A DNA stretch of 64,000 nucleotides from assembly GCF_001625365.1 (NCBI RefSeq), contig NZ_LJJF01000001.1, positions 434,001 to 498,000 on the forward strand, written 5' to 3'. Below, in pieces: positions 25,430 through 33,814 of the stretch (the stretch's first letter is position 1; every line of letters starts with the position of its first letter). Source of the stretch: Streptomyces sp. MJM8645 (GTDB lineage: Bacteria > Actinomycetota > Actinomycetes > Streptomycetales > Streptomycetaceae). The position numbers and the translations under genes are program-made. Under the pieces are notes generated by a model. The model was not told where the DNA came from and made no database searches. It worked only from the letters and a program-made list of their open reading frames with translations.

Positions 25430-26365
25430 ATGACTTCTGGCACCACCCCCGCCCCCGCCTCCATCACCGCTGCCGTCACCGCTGCCGCCTCCGGCAGTTG
25501 GACGCTCGGCGACCGCACCGTCCACCGGATCGGCTTCGGCACCATGCGCCTGCCGCAGACCGGCCGGGCGCTCGTCCCCGACGCCGTACCGCGCGACCGC
25601 GAGCAGGCCGTCCGGGTACTGCGGCGCGCCGTCGAACTGGGCGTCAACCACCTCGACACCGCCGCCTTCTACTTCTCCCCGCTGCGCTCCGCCAACGAGC
25701 TGATCAACCGGGCGCTCGCGCCGTACGCCGACGACCTGGTGATCGCCACCAAGGTCGGCCCGGGCCGCGGACTCGACGGCGAGTGGGTGGAGCACGCCCG
25801 CACCCCGGAGCGGCTGCGCGGCCAGGTCGAGCAGAACCTGCGCCAACTCGGCCGCGACCACCTCGACCTGGTGAACCTGCGGATCGTCGGCACCGACTCG
25901 ATCGCCGAACGCTTCGGCGCCCTCGCCGAGTTGCGCCAGGCCGGGCTGATCCGCCACCTCGGCCTCTCCAACATCCACCCGCACCAGCTCGCCGAGGCGC
26001 AGGCCGTCGCGCCCGTCGTGTGCGTGCAGAACCCGTACGGCATCGGCGCCTCGCCCGAACAGGACGCCGTGCTGCGGCTCTGCGGCGAGCAGGGCATCGC
26101 CTTCGTCCCGTTCTACGCGATCGCCGGAGCCGGGCGGGAGTCCGGCACGGGCGGCGCCGAACCGGCCCAGGTCCGGGCGGTGGCGCAGGCGCGCGGGGTC
26201 AGCCCGGCCCAGGTCCGCCTCGCCTGGACGCTCCACCAGGGCCCGCACGTCCTGGCCATCCCCGGCACCGGCGACCTGGCGCACCTGGAGGACAACATCG
26301 CCGCCGGGGCCCTGCGCCTCTCCCCGGAGGAGTTGGCGCTGCTTCAGGAGGCGCACACGGGCTGA
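25430..26365 (+). CDS. Aldo/keto reductase family oxidoreductase
   Basis: A 311-aa TIM-barrel NADPH-dependent reductase. IGFGTMRL, LDTAAFY (catalytic Asp and Tyr), ATKVGPGRG (catalytic Lys) and the phosphate-binding region near IPGTGDLAHLEDN are present. The position of the catalytic histidine reads DLVNLRIVG, so His is replaced by Arg, as in a subgroup of bacterial members. ATG 25430 is the start; the ATG at 25422 stops after two codons. It probably reduces a carbonyl substrate; which one is unknown. Confidence 0.88.
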   Translation: MTSGTTPAPASITAAVTAAASGSWTLGDRTVHRIGFGTMRLPQTGRALVPDAVPRDREQAVRVLRRAVELGVNHLDTAAFYFSPLRSANELINRALAPYADDLVIATKVGPGRGLDGEWVEHARTPERLRGQVEQNLRQLGRDHLDLVNLRIVGTDSIAERFGALAELRQAGLIRHLGLSNIHPHQLAEAQAVAPVVCVQNPYGIGASPEQDAVLRLCGEQGIAFVPFYAIAGAGRESGTGGAEPAQVRAVAQARGVSPAQVRLAWTLHQGPHVLAIPGTGDLAHLEDNIAAGALRLSPEELALLQEAHTG

Positions 26366-26527
26366 CCCGGAACCGGGCAGGGCCGCGGCGGCACCGCTCC
26401 GGGACGAGCTCAGGATCACCGGCGAGCACGAGAGCACGCACGCCGACACGAACGAGGGAGTCCCGGAGCGCTGCTCCACAACGACCTGCTTCCCGCCCGC
26501 GGCCCAGCACTGAGGCCCGTCGACAGG

Positions 26528-26545
26528 AATATGCAGACCGGTCTA
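26528..26545. promoter_or_regulatory. TetR (LmrA/YxaF-type) operator, copy 1
   Basis: AATATGCAGACCGGTCTA with the perfect 10-bp palindrome AGACCGGTCT at 26535-26544, only 11 bp upstream of the TetR start. An identical 18-bp sequence stands upstream of the SDR gene at 27305. The core is like the TAGACCRGTC box of Bacillus LmrA/YxaF, so this is autoregulation. Confidence 0.8.
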
Positions 26546-26556
26546 TTGTTTTCCGC

Positions 26557-27150
26557 ATGGGAGTCAAGGGTGAGGAGACCCGGGCCCGGCTGATCGCCGG
26601 TACCCGGACGCTGATCGAGGCACAGGGCTACTTCGGAACCGGCCTCAACCAGATCGTGGCCGCGACGGGCGCACCGCGCGGCTCGCTCTACTTCCACTTC
26701 CCCGAGGGCAAGGACCAACTGGTCGCCGCCTCCCTCGCCCAGGCCGGGCAGGAGGTCGAGGACCTGCTCGCCGCGCTGGCCGCCGAGGGCGCCGACAGCG
26801 GAGCGCTCACCGAGCGGCTCACCGAGGTCTTCGCCGAGCGACTGGCGCGCTCCGACTACACCAAGGGCTGCCCGATCGCGATCGTCGCCCTGGAGGTCGC
26901 CGGCACCAACGAGCCGCTGCGCGCCGTCTGCGCGGAGGTGTACGAGAGCTGGCAGCGCGTGCTGGCCGACCGGCTGGAGGCCGAGGGCTTCCAGCCGGCC
27001 GAGGCCGCGACGGCGGCCGGGCAGGTACTGGCGCTGATGGAGGGCGCGGTCCTGCTCGCGTCGGTCCGGCGCAGCCGCGAGCCGCTGGACCACGCGCTGC
27101 ACGCCGTCCGCCACCTGCTCGGCGCCAAGCCGGCCGCCCGCACCCCGTAG
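26557..27150 (+). CDS. TetR-family regulator (LmrA/YxaF type)
   Basis: A 197-aa repressor. The N-terminal helix-turn-helix spans about residues 5-52 (GYFGTGLNQIVAATGAPRGSLYFHF). The C-terminal domain has GCPIAIVALEVA, a hallmark of the LmrA/YxaF group that senses aromatic or drug-like ligands. Its own operator precedes it and the same operator precedes the SDR at 27349, so it should repress itself and that gene. The two genes are in line, 198 bp apart. Confidence 0.9.
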   Translation: MGVKGEETRARLIAGTRTLIEAQGYFGTGLNQIVAATGAPRGSLYFHFPEGKDQLVAASLAQAGQEVEDLLAALAAEGADSGALTERLTEVFAERLARSDYTKGCPIAIVALEVAGTNEPLRAVCAEVYESWQRVLADRLEAEGFQPAEAATAAGQVLALMEGAVLLASVRRSREPLDHALHAVRHLLGAKPAARTP

Positions 27151-27239
27151 GGCTTCGCGGAAGCGGAGCCGCCGCCGACCGGTGCGCGGCTCCGCCCCTC
27201 CTTCCGATTCCTTGTGCCCGAATTCTCCTGTGCCCGAGG

Positions 27240-27303
27240 TTTTCTCGTGTCCGAGTTTTCTCGTGTCCGAGTTTTCTCGTGTCCGAGTTTTCTCGTGTCC
27301 GAA
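27240..27303. repeat. 16-bp x4 tandem repeat array
   Basis: Four head-to-tail units TTTTCTCGTGTCCGAG (27240-27255, 27256-27271, 27272-27287, and 27288-27303 ending in A). A decayed copy lies at about 27221-27239. The array ends 1 bp before the TetR operator of the SDR gene. It is AT-richer than its surroundings and lies wholly between genes. Confidence 0.85.
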
Positions 27304-27304
27304 A

Positions 27305-27322
27305 AATATGCAGACCGGTCTA
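27305..27322 (+). promoter_or_regulatory. TetR (LmrA/YxaF-type) operator, copy 2
   Basis: Exact duplicate of the 18 bp at 26528-26545, with palindromic core 27312-27321. It lies 27 bp upstream of the SDR start and directly downstream of the 16-bp array. Confidence 0.8.
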
Positions 27323-27348
27323 CAGATTCCAGCTCCAGGAGTTGCCCC

Positions 27349-28473
27349 ATGCCGTCCTTCCCGCCACCGCCCCGCACCCTCGTCCTCGGCGCCACCGGCT
27401 TCCTCGGCCGCTGGCTCGTCCTCGAACTCCTCACCCGCGGCGAGCCCGTGGCCGCCGCCGTGCGCAGCGCCGGCCGTGACACCGAGCTGCGCCACTGGCT
27501 GCGCACCCACGGCGCCGACGACACCGCGCTGACCACCGTCGCCGCCGACCTCACCCGCCCCGGCCTCGGCCTCTCCCCCGAGGACGACGCCCGGCTCACC
27601 GAGGTCCGCGATGTCCACAACCTCGCCGCCCGCTACCAGTTCGGCCTCACCCGCGCCCAGGCCGAACCCGCCAACGTCCACGGCGCCCTGCACGCCCTCC
27701 ACTGGTCCGCCACCCGGCCCCGGCTGCGCCGCCTGGTCCACCTCTCCGGCTACCGCGTCGGCCGCGATCCGCAGCCGCAGTACCCGCCCAGCCCCCGCGC
27801 CACCACCGCCGCCTACGCACGCCTCGGCGCGTACGAGGCCTCCAAGCTGCTCGGCGACGCCGCCGTCCGGGTCACCGCGCCCCGACTCGGCGTCCCGCTC
27901 ACCACCGTCAACCCCAGCAGCGTCATCGGCCACTCGCGGACCGGCGAGGCCGGCCAGTACCTGGGCCTGGCCCAGCTCGTCCGCCAGCTCCACCGCGGCC
28001 GCCTGCCGCTGCTGCCCGGCACCCGCCGCACCTTCCTGCCCGTGGTCACCGTCGACCACCTGGCCCGCTTCCTCGCCGCCGTCCCCGCCCACGACAGCGC
28101 CGCCACCCCCACACCCGACGGCTCCGCCGCCCCCGACGCCACCCCCACACCCGACGGCTCCGCCGTGGTGGCCCACACCGTCCTCGACCCCGCCACCCCC
28201 GTCCTCCCGGACCTGATCGCCCTGTTCGCCGCCCACCTCGGCGTCCGCCCGCCCCGCGGCCTGGCGCCCGTCGCCATCGTCCGCCGCCTCCCCCGCGCCC
28301 TCACCGGCGCCGACCCGGAGACCCTCGGCTTCCTCTCCGAGGACCGCTACGACACCACCTCCGCCGACCGCCTCGCCACCGCCGCCGACCTGGCCCACCC
28401 GCCCCTCGCCCCGGCCCTCCGGCACTGGGTCGACCGGCTGGTCGCCGAGGACTTCGGCGCCCCGCCCCGGTGA
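27349..28473 (+). CDS. Extended SDR / NAD(P)-dependent epimerase-like protein
   Basis: A 374-aa protein with an N-terminal Rossmann fold (LVLGATGFLGRWL, residues 10-22) and the SDR active-site pair in YEASK near residue 164, after a SGYRVGRDP serine region. It resembles the thioester-reductase/NAD-dependent epimerase branch. Residues about 252-272 contain an in-frame duplication (TPTPDGSA twice; 27 identical bases at 28102-28128 and 28138-28164). CCAGGAG precedes ATG 27349. It is the probable target of the TetR at 26557, so induction by a small-molecule ligand is likely. Confidence 0.82.
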   Translation: MPSFPPPPRTLVLGATGFLGRWLVLELLTRGEPVAAAVRSAGRDTELRHWLRTHGADDTALTTVAADLTRPGLGLSPEDDARLTEVRDVHNLAARYQFGLTRAQAEPANVHGALHALHWSATRPRLRRLVHLSGYRVGRDPQPQYPPSPRATTAAYARLGAYEASKLLGDAAVRVTAPRLGVPLTTVNPSSVIGHSRTGEAGQYLGLAQLVRQLHRGRLPLLPGTRRTFLPVVTVDHLARFLAAVPAHDSAATPTPDGSAAPDATPTPDGSAVVAHTVLDPATPVLPDLIALFAAHLGVRPPRGLAPVAIVRRLPRALTGADPETLGFLSEDRYDTTSADRLATAADLAHPPLAPALRHWVDRLVAEDFGAPPR

Positions 28474-28589
28474 ACCCCCGGTGAGCGCGGCACAGAACGC
28501 CGTGGCGGTTCAGCCGGCGGCGGCGAACGGTTCCCTCCACGCGGTTCCTCCACGGCAGGGATTGGCAACCCAGGTGTCATGATGGCGGG

Positions 28590-29063
28590 GTGACCGGTAC
28601 CGATGCCCCGCTCCCGCCCGACGTCCTCGCCCACCGGCTCATGGACGTGTTCGACCTGGTCGGCCCGCTGTACCGACGGGTGCTCCGCACGGTGGAACTC
28701 GCGGCTCCCATCGAGGGGCTGTCCGTCGGCGTGCGCGCCGTGCTGCTCCTGCTCGCGGAACACGGGCCCATGACCGTCCCTCAGATGGCCCGCGCACAGG
28801 CACTGAGCAGGCAGTTCGTGCAACGCATGGTCAACGACGCGGCAGCCCTGGACCTGGCCGAGATCACCCCGAACCCCGCCCACCAGCGGTCCTCGCTGAT
28901 CCGGCTGACCGGCCACGGCAGGGCCGCCGTCTCCGCGGCGAGCGCCCGCGAGCACGCCCTGCTCCGCCAGGTCGGCGGCGAGCTGACCGACGCCGACCTG
29001 ACCGCCTGCGTGCACGTCCTCACGCAGATGCTCGAACTCTTCGACAACGTCGACGTGAACTGA
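28590..29063 (+). CDS. MarR-family transcriptional regulator
   Basis: A 157-aa winged-helix regulator: helical dimer region at the N-terminus, recognition helix around LSRQFVQRMVNDA (about residues 70-83) and wing near HQRSSLIRLT. It starts at GTG 28590. The target genes are not evident; no clear palindrome marks the start. It stands alone between the SDR and a convergent methyltransferase. Confidence 0.85.
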   Translation: MTGTDAPLPPDVLAHRLMDVFDLVGPLYRRVLRTVELAAPIEGLSVGVRAVLLLLAEHGPMTVPQMARAQALSRQFVQRMVNDAAALDLAEITPNPAHQRSSLIRLTGHGRAAVSAASAREHALLRQVGGELTDADLTACVHVLTQMLELFDNVDVN

Positions 29064-29106
29064 CCCCCGCACCGCGCAGGCGCGGCCCGGACGCCAGGAG
29101 GGCGAC

Positions 29107-29838
29107 CTACCCGAAGACCAGGCTCGTCCAGCGGACCCCGGACCGGCCGTGCAGGTCGCCGCGCTCGGCGCGATGGAGCAGCCGCAGGCCCTGAGCGGCG
29201 GCGAGCGCGACGGTCTCCTCGGGCGGGACGTCGAACATCCGGCGGCCCGGCGGGACGGGGCCGTGGCGCAGGGTCAGGGCGAGGCGCCCGCCCGGGGCGA
29301 GCAGTCGGCCGAGGGCGGCCATCGCCAACGCCCGCTCGGCAGGGGCGAGATGCATCCACACGGCGGTCAGCAGGACGAGGTCGAAGCGTTCGGTGCCGGC
29401 GCTCAGGTGCGGCAGCTCGGGCAGCGCGTCGGCGACCCAGCGCACGCCGGAGCCCGCGTGCAACCGCTCGGCGACGGAACGGAGTTCGGCGGTCGGCTCG
29501 ACGGCCACCACCGGATGGCCGAGGGCGGCGAGGACGGCCGCGTCCCGCCCGGTGCCGGCGCCCACGTCGAGGACGGCGGCGGGCGGGGGCGGGTAGCTGT
29601 GCAGCAGGTCCGCGTGGACCTCGGCGAAGGTCACGCTCTCGTACTGGACGGCGAGCTCCTCCGCCGCCTCGGCGTAACCGGCAGTGCTCGAAAGCCCGTT
29701 CAGGCCTTCCGCCCCGTCCACCCCGTCCATCCCGTTCAACTCGTCCAACTCGTCCAACTCGTCCACCCCGTTCACGTCCTCCACCCCGTCCAACTCGTCC
29801 AACTCGTTCGCGTCCGCCGCCCCGGTCACCCCGATCAC
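29107..29838 (-). CDS. Class I SAM-dependent methyltransferase with repeat-rich N-terminus
   Basis: A 243-aa protein. The methyltransferase domain (about residues 55-243) has AVLDVGAGTGRDAAVL (SAM motif I), VVAVEPT (acidic loop) and LLTAVWMHL. The first 50 residues are low complexity (runs of DELDEL, NG, DG) coded by a 9-bp repeat and probably disordered. GTG 29838 overlaps the stop of the upstream gene (GTGA), which fixes the start and shows the repeat region is translated. The substrate is unknown. Confidence 0.82.
   Translation of the reverse strand: MIGVTGAADANELDELDGVEDVNGVDELDELDELNGMDGVDGAEGLNGLSSTAGYAEAAEELAVQYESVTFAEVHADLLHSYPPPPAAVLDVGAGTGRDAAVLAALGHPVVAVEPTAELRSVAERLHAGSGVRWVADALPELPHLSAGTERFDLVLLTAVWMHLAPAERALAMAALGRLLAPGGRLALTLRHGPVPPGRRMFDVPPEETVALAAAQGLRLLHRAERGDLHGRSGVRWTSLVFG
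29701..29815. repeat. 9-bp repeats in the methyltransferase N-terminus
   Basis: The region is built from variants of AACTCGTCC and CACCCCGTC in steps of 9 bp, including three perfect AACTCGTCC units in a row near 29738-29764 and more near 29788-29805. Steps of 9 keep the reading frame, so the number of units can change without breaking the gene. Confidence 0.7.
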
Positions 29839-30341
29839 GCCTTTCGGTCCCGGACGACCACCGCGTCACCGGCCGCCGCCGCGTCGGCGAAGAAGTCCCG
29901 CAGCTCCCGCAGGTCGGCGACCACCCGGGTCGCCCACGTCTCGGACCACGGCGTCGGGTACCCGAGGCGCGCGACCGTCCGGGCCAGCACGGTGTCCTGC
30001 TGGCGCACGAGTTCGCCGAGCGCCGAGTCGCGCAGGAAGGTGAAGGCGGCCGCGACCTGCGCGGGGCTCAGCACCAGCGGATCGGTCTGCGCGGCGTCCG
30101 GTTCGCGGCGCTCGCCGCCGTACACGGGCAGGCGGGCGGCCGGGTCGGGGTGCAGGCCGTTCTCGGTGAGGGCCAGTTCCATCAGCCGGGCGGTGCTCCG
30201 CACGCCGAGGAGGAGTCCGGCGGAGGCCAGCTGGCCGTAGCGGACGTCCTGCCGGTCGGGGACGAGCTCGCCGAGTTCCGTCGGCGAGCAGGTGTCGACC
30301 TCCTGGCCGGGCAGGCGGCGCCAGAAATGATCCACGCTCAC
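29835..30341 (-). CDS. Hypothetical protein, possibly DUF1877 (YfbM)-like
   Basis: A 168-aa soluble protein. The PLVLSPAQVAAAFTFL segment and the C-terminal LRELRDFFADAAAAGDAVVV resemble DUF1877/YfbM proteins, but the N-terminal half does not match well. Its stop overlaps the methyltransferase GTG (GTGA), so the two are co-translated. Function unknown. Confidence 0.6.
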   Translation of the reverse strand: MSVDHFWRRLPGQEVDTCSPTELGELVPDRQDVRYGQLASAGLLLGVRSTARLMELALTENGLHPDPAARLPVYGGERREPDAAQTDPLVLSPAQVAAAFTFLRDSALGELVRQQDTVLARTVARLGYPTPWSETWATRVVADLRELRDFFADAAAAGDAVVVRDRKA

Positions 30342-30366
30342 CCGGACAGCGTAACGAAAGCGCGGC

Positions 30367-30597
30367 TCACGCCTCGCCGGGGTGCCAGAGGGGCCACTCC
30401 CAGGGGCGATCCGCCCAGTGGACGCGGACCGGATCTCGCGGGTCGAGGTCCGGAAAGAGCTGGTGGATCCGGGGTTCGAACTCCTCGGGGGCGAGCGGCT
30501 CCCAGCCGTGGCCCTCGAAGTGGACCAGGCGGTAGCGGCTGTCGGTCCGGAAGTCGGCCACCTCGACCAGGTGCTTGGACGTGCTGTTGGTCTCCAT
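30367..30597 (-). CDS. 76-aa hypothetical protein
   Basis: Small acidic protein rich in Trp, Glu, Asp and Pro (EFEPRIHQLFPDLDPRDP, WEWPLWHPGEA). No transmembrane helix or cysteine is present. ATG 30597 has a G-run only 1 nt upstream; ATG 30609 is an alternative. It lies 25 bp before the DUF1877-like gene on the same strand and probably joins its operon. I do not recognise a family. Confidence 0.5.
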   Translation of the reverse strand: METNSTSKHLVEVADFRTDSRYRLVHFEGHGWEPLAPEEFEPRIHQLFPDLDPRDPVRVHWADRPWEWPLWHPGEA

Positions 30598-30741
30598 GCC
30601 CCCCAGCATGTGGCGCGGCGGCAATCGGCGCCCCTCCAGACCCCTCTTCCGGGTCATGTCCCGGCGTCGGCGCGCTCGTTGAGCACGGGGAAGGCATGGC
30701 GGGGGATTCGACGGGGGGTTCGGCGCTGGAAGGACGACAAC

Positions 30742-31374
30742 ATGACTGGGCAGTCCACCGGAGGACAGTGGCAGTGGCCGCAGGACGCTTGGCAGCCACC
30801 CCCGGTACCCACCGCGTTCGCGCCGGCCCCCGTTCGGCCGCCCGCACCGGCGTCGCGGCGGTCGCGGAAGGTGTGGGCCGCCGCGACCATCGGGACAGTC
30901 TCCGTCCTCGCCGCCGTCCTGGCGATGTGCGGGCCGGGGACGGGAGACGAACTGGACGTGGTGGCCCTGCCACACACCTCCCCCTCCGCGTCCGACCCGA
31001 CGGCGCCGGACCCGCCCGCGTTCTCGCCGCTCCCCACCACACCCGCGCCGTCCCCGCTCCCGCCGCCCACGCCGGAGCGCGCCCGACCGGCCCCGGCCCT
31101 GGCCACGGCCACGGCGGCGGCCGCGCCGAACGAGGACGAGGCGGCCGACGCCCAGCACGCGGCGACCGCGCACCCGAAGCCCGGCCGCACCGCGCGCCCC
31201 TCGCCGTCGACCCACGGCGCCCCCGCCCCGGCCGGCGCCACCCCGGCGGCTCCGGCTACCGGCGCGGCGCTGCCCACCCTCGGCCCGGGCGGCATCTGCG
31301 ACCAGGCCGAACGCGTCGGCCGCTGGCCCGCGGGCTCGGAGCAGGCCCGCCTCTGCCACAGCATCTACGGCTGA
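30742..31374 (+). CDS. Membrane-anchored Pro/Thr/Ala-rich protein
   Basis: A 210-aa protein: Trp/Pro-rich cytoplasmic N-terminus (GQWQWPQDAWQPP), one hydrophobic helix at about residues 45-66, then a long Pro/Ala/Thr-rich extracellular stalk. A conserved-looking tail GGICDQAERVGRWPAGSEQ ends with a second Cys. The two tail cysteines could form a disulfide. GGAAGGA precedes ATG 30742. Such tails are seen on small actinomycete envelope proteins of unknown role. A strong terminator follows. Confidence 0.65.
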   Translation: MTGQSTGGQWQWPQDAWQPPPVPTAFAPAPVRPPAPASRRSRKVWAAATIGTVSVLAAVLAMCGPGTGDELDVVALPHTSPSASDPTAPDPPAFSPLPTTPAPSPLPPPTPERARPAPALATATAAAAPNEDEAADAQHAATAHPKPGRTARPSPSTHGAPAPAGATPAAPATGAALPTLGPGGICDQAERVGRWPAGSEQARLCHSIYG

Positions 31375-31413
31375 GAAAACGCCTGCGCGGCCACACCCGC
31401 ACCCGCACGACGA

Positions 31414-31447
31414 GGGCGCCCCGCCGGATCGATCCGGCGGGGCGCCC
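31414..31447. terminator. 34-bp perfect palindrome between convergent genes
   Basis: The arms at 31414-31430 and 31431-31447 are exactly complementary, with the loop formed from the centre GATCGATC. It separates the stalk-protein gene (plus) and the acyltransferase gene (minus), so it can serve both. Confidence 0.85.
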
Positions 31448-31464
31448 CAGGTGGCGGAGCCGCG

Positions 31465-33612
31465 CTACCCGGCCGCCTCCAGGATTCCCTTGTCCAGGCG
31501 CGGCGCCAGGACGCGGGCCAGGGTGTCGGTGATGTGGCCGGTGTCGCGGTACAGCACCACGCCCTCCAGCACCGCCGGGCAGTCCGGTCCGCTGCCGGGG
31601 CACAGCAGCGGGCCCAGGTCGAGGGTGCGGACGCCGTAACGGGCGGCGAGCCCGCCGTCGAGCATCGGATCCGGTTCGAAGGCGGTGTCGCGCGGGAAGA
31701 AGCAGGCGTCCGAGCGGCCGTCGGAGGCGGCGAGGCAGGTCGGGATGTCCTTGCCGGGCATCGGGGTGTCGCCGAGGTAGGCGAGCGGGGCGCCGACGGC
31801 GGCGAGGCGGTCCAGGGTGCGGGTCCAGCCCTGGGTGCGTTCCTCCTGGCTGCCGTACCTGTTGAGGCCGGCCATCAGGACGAGGCGCGGCCTGGGCCCG
31901 GAGGTGAGCCGGGTGAGGGTGTTCTCGCGCCAGCGGTCGCACTCCTCGAAGGTGCGGCCGAGGACGTTGTTGCGCACGGTGAGGGTGGCGAGCGGGCAGC
32001 CGGGCTTGACCAGGACCTCCAGGGCCCAGTGCCGCTGCTCGGCCATCGCGAGTGCGGACGATATCCACTGGCCGGCGTGCGAGTCGCCGAGCAGCACGAT
32101 CCGGTCGGGGCTGTCCTCGGCGCCGAACAGGCAGCGCGGGCTGCTGTCGGCGTTCAGCGGGATCTCGCAGCCCTTGCCGGGCGGGAAGTCCTCCCGGGCG
32201 CGGGCCAGCGAGGGGGTCAGGCCGAGCACCCGCGCACCGGGGGCGAGCAGGGTGGGGCCGGTCGGGGCCCCGGCCGGGGCTGCGGCGGGGGTGTCGGCGG
32301 TGCCGCCGAGGGCGCGGACCGTGCCGCCGCCGAGGGTGAGTGCGGCGATCAGCGGGATGACGAGCGCGCTGGCGCCGACCGCGAGGCCCCGGCGCGGCGC
32401 CGGGCTGCTGCCGTACCGCAGCGGCTGCTCGACGAGCCGCATGGTGAGCCAGGCGGGCAGCGCGCTGGCTGCGGCGAGGGCGGCCAGGGTGGTCCAGGGC
32501 AGGGCGCCGTAGCGGGCCTGGGCGATGGTCAGCACCGGCCAGTGCCAGAGGTACCAGGCGTACGACAGGCGACCGGCGGCGCGCAGCGGCCGGTTGTCGA
32601 GGAGGCGTCCGGCGTCGGTGGCGCCGAGCGCGCGGTGGGCGGGGCCGGCGAGCAGGACGGCGGCGGCGCCGAGGACGGGCACCAGCGCGGCGGTGCCGGG
32701 GAAGGGGGTGTTCCGGTCGTAGAGCAGGATCGACGCGAGGACGGCGGCGGCGCCGGCCCAGCCGAGCAGTCGCAGCGACCAGGCCGTCCCGCGCCGCTGC
32801 ACACGGCCGGCCAGGGCGCCGCCGAGCAGCGCAGCGCACGCGCCGGCCGCGAACTCCCAGAGCCGGCTGCCGGTGGAGAAGTAGGCGAGCGGCGCCGAGG
32901 TCGCCGTCCACCGGACGCACAGCAGCAGCGAGACCGCGCCGATGGCCGTGGTGGCCAGGGTGATCGCGACGGTGCGGCGGCGGCCGTGCAGGAAGCGGGC
33001 GAGGCCGAGCAGCAGAACGCCCCACAGCAGGTAGAACTGGTTCTCCACGCCGAGCGACCAGAAGTGCTGGAGCGGGCTCGGGGCGTGTTCGGCGGCCAGG
33101 TAGTCGGTCTGCTGGCCGACGAAGCGCCAGTTGACGACCTGTCCGGCGGAGGCGATCAGGTCGCGGGCGAGGTCGGTGCCGCGCAGCGGGTCGAGCAGCG
33201 CGCCGCCGGCGACGGCGGTGGCGACCAGGACGGTGGCGGCGGCGGGCAGGATGCGGCGGGCGCGGCGGGCGGCGAAGTCCCACAGGCCGATCGGGCGGCC
33301 GAGCAGCAGTCCGGTGATGAGGAAGCCGGAGATGACGAAGAAGACGTCGACGCCGACGTAGCCGCCGGCGAAGCCGGGAACGGCGGCGTGGTAGGCGAGG
33401 ACGGAGAGGACGGCGACGCCGCGCAGGCCCTCGATGTCGGGGCGGAAGCCGGTGCGCCGCTGGGCCTGCGGCGGTGCGACGGCTTCTGCGGAGGGGCGCC
33501 GCTCGGGCGCGGCCTGCCGGTCCATTCGGACGACGCCGGGCAGCAGTTCGGCCGAGGCGGTGGCGGCAGGGGAGGACGGGGACGACGACGGTGGTGGTAC
33601 GGCCGTTGACAC
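31465..33612 (-). CDS. OafA/YrhL-type acyltransferase with C-terminal SGNH domain
   Basis: A 715-aa membrane enzyme. After about 45 polar residues the acyltransferase-3 domain begins (FRPDIEGLRGVAVLSVLAYH) with some ten helices to residue 450. The extracytoplasmic SGNH domain has LLGDSHAGQW (nucleophile Ser) and RDTGHITDTL (catalytic Asp/His). Such proteins acylate cell-surface or exported polysaccharides. GTG 33612 is chosen for its GAGGAG 7 nt upstream; the ATG at 33753 lacks an RBS. It is downstream of the glycosyltransferase on the same strand, so it may decorate that product. Confidence 0.88.
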   Translation of the reverse strand: MSTAVPPPSSSPSSPAATASAELLPGVVRMDRQAAPERRPSAEAVAPPQAQRRTGFRPDIEGLRGVAVLSVLAYHAAVPGFAGGYVGVDVFFVISGFLITGLLLGRPIGLWDFAARRARRILPAAATVLVATAVAGGALLDPLRGTDLARDLIASAGQVVNWRFVGQQTDYLAAEHAPSPLQHFWSLGVENQFYLLWGVLLLGLARFLHGRRRTVAITLATTAIGAVSLLLCVRWTATSAPLAYFSTGSRLWEFAAGACAALLGGALAGRVQRRGTAWSLRLLGWAGAAAVLASILLYDRNTPFPGTAALVPVLGAAAVLLAGPAHRALGATDAGRLLDNRPLRAAGRLSYAWYLWHWPVLTIAQARYGALPWTTLAALAAASALPAWLTMRLVEQPLRYGSSPAPRRGLAVGASALVIPLIAALTLGGGTVRALGGTADTPAAAPAGAPTGPTLLAPGARVLGLTPSLARAREDFPPGKGCEIPLNADSSPRCLFGAEDSPDRIVLLGDSHAGQWISSALAMAEQRHWALEVLVKPGCPLATLTVRNNVLGRTFEECDRWRENTLTRLTSGPRPRLVLMAGLNRYGSQEERTQGWTRTLDRLAAVGAPLAYLGDTPMPGKDIPTCLAASDGRSDACFFPRDTAFEPDPMLDGGLAARYGVRTLDLGPLLCPGSGPDCPAVLEGVVLYRDTGHITDTLARVLAPRLDKGILEAAG

Positions 33613-33814
33613 GGCGGTGCTCCTCGCAGGGGCAGGCAGCGGGTGGTCGGGACCGCCGGGCCGATGGGGCGGCCGGGCGGCGCATCCGCGCCGGTGGGGC
33701 GACGCGCTGGGAAACGCGGTGGATCCGAACGAAGTTGATGGGTCGTCAGACATCGACTTTGACGTCAGGAATTGGTGGAGCTCATGAAGTTGACGGAGCG
33801 GAGTTGACGGAGCG

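Noticed and set aside
27240..27303. CRISPR array
   Set aside because: Units are contiguous 16-mers with no spacers and no cas genes in the window.
27182..27532. Open frames reading the 16-bp array as repeated FSCVRV-type peptides
   Set aside because: No RBS, and the array lies between a stop and a TetR operator; it is regulatory DNA, not a repeat protein.
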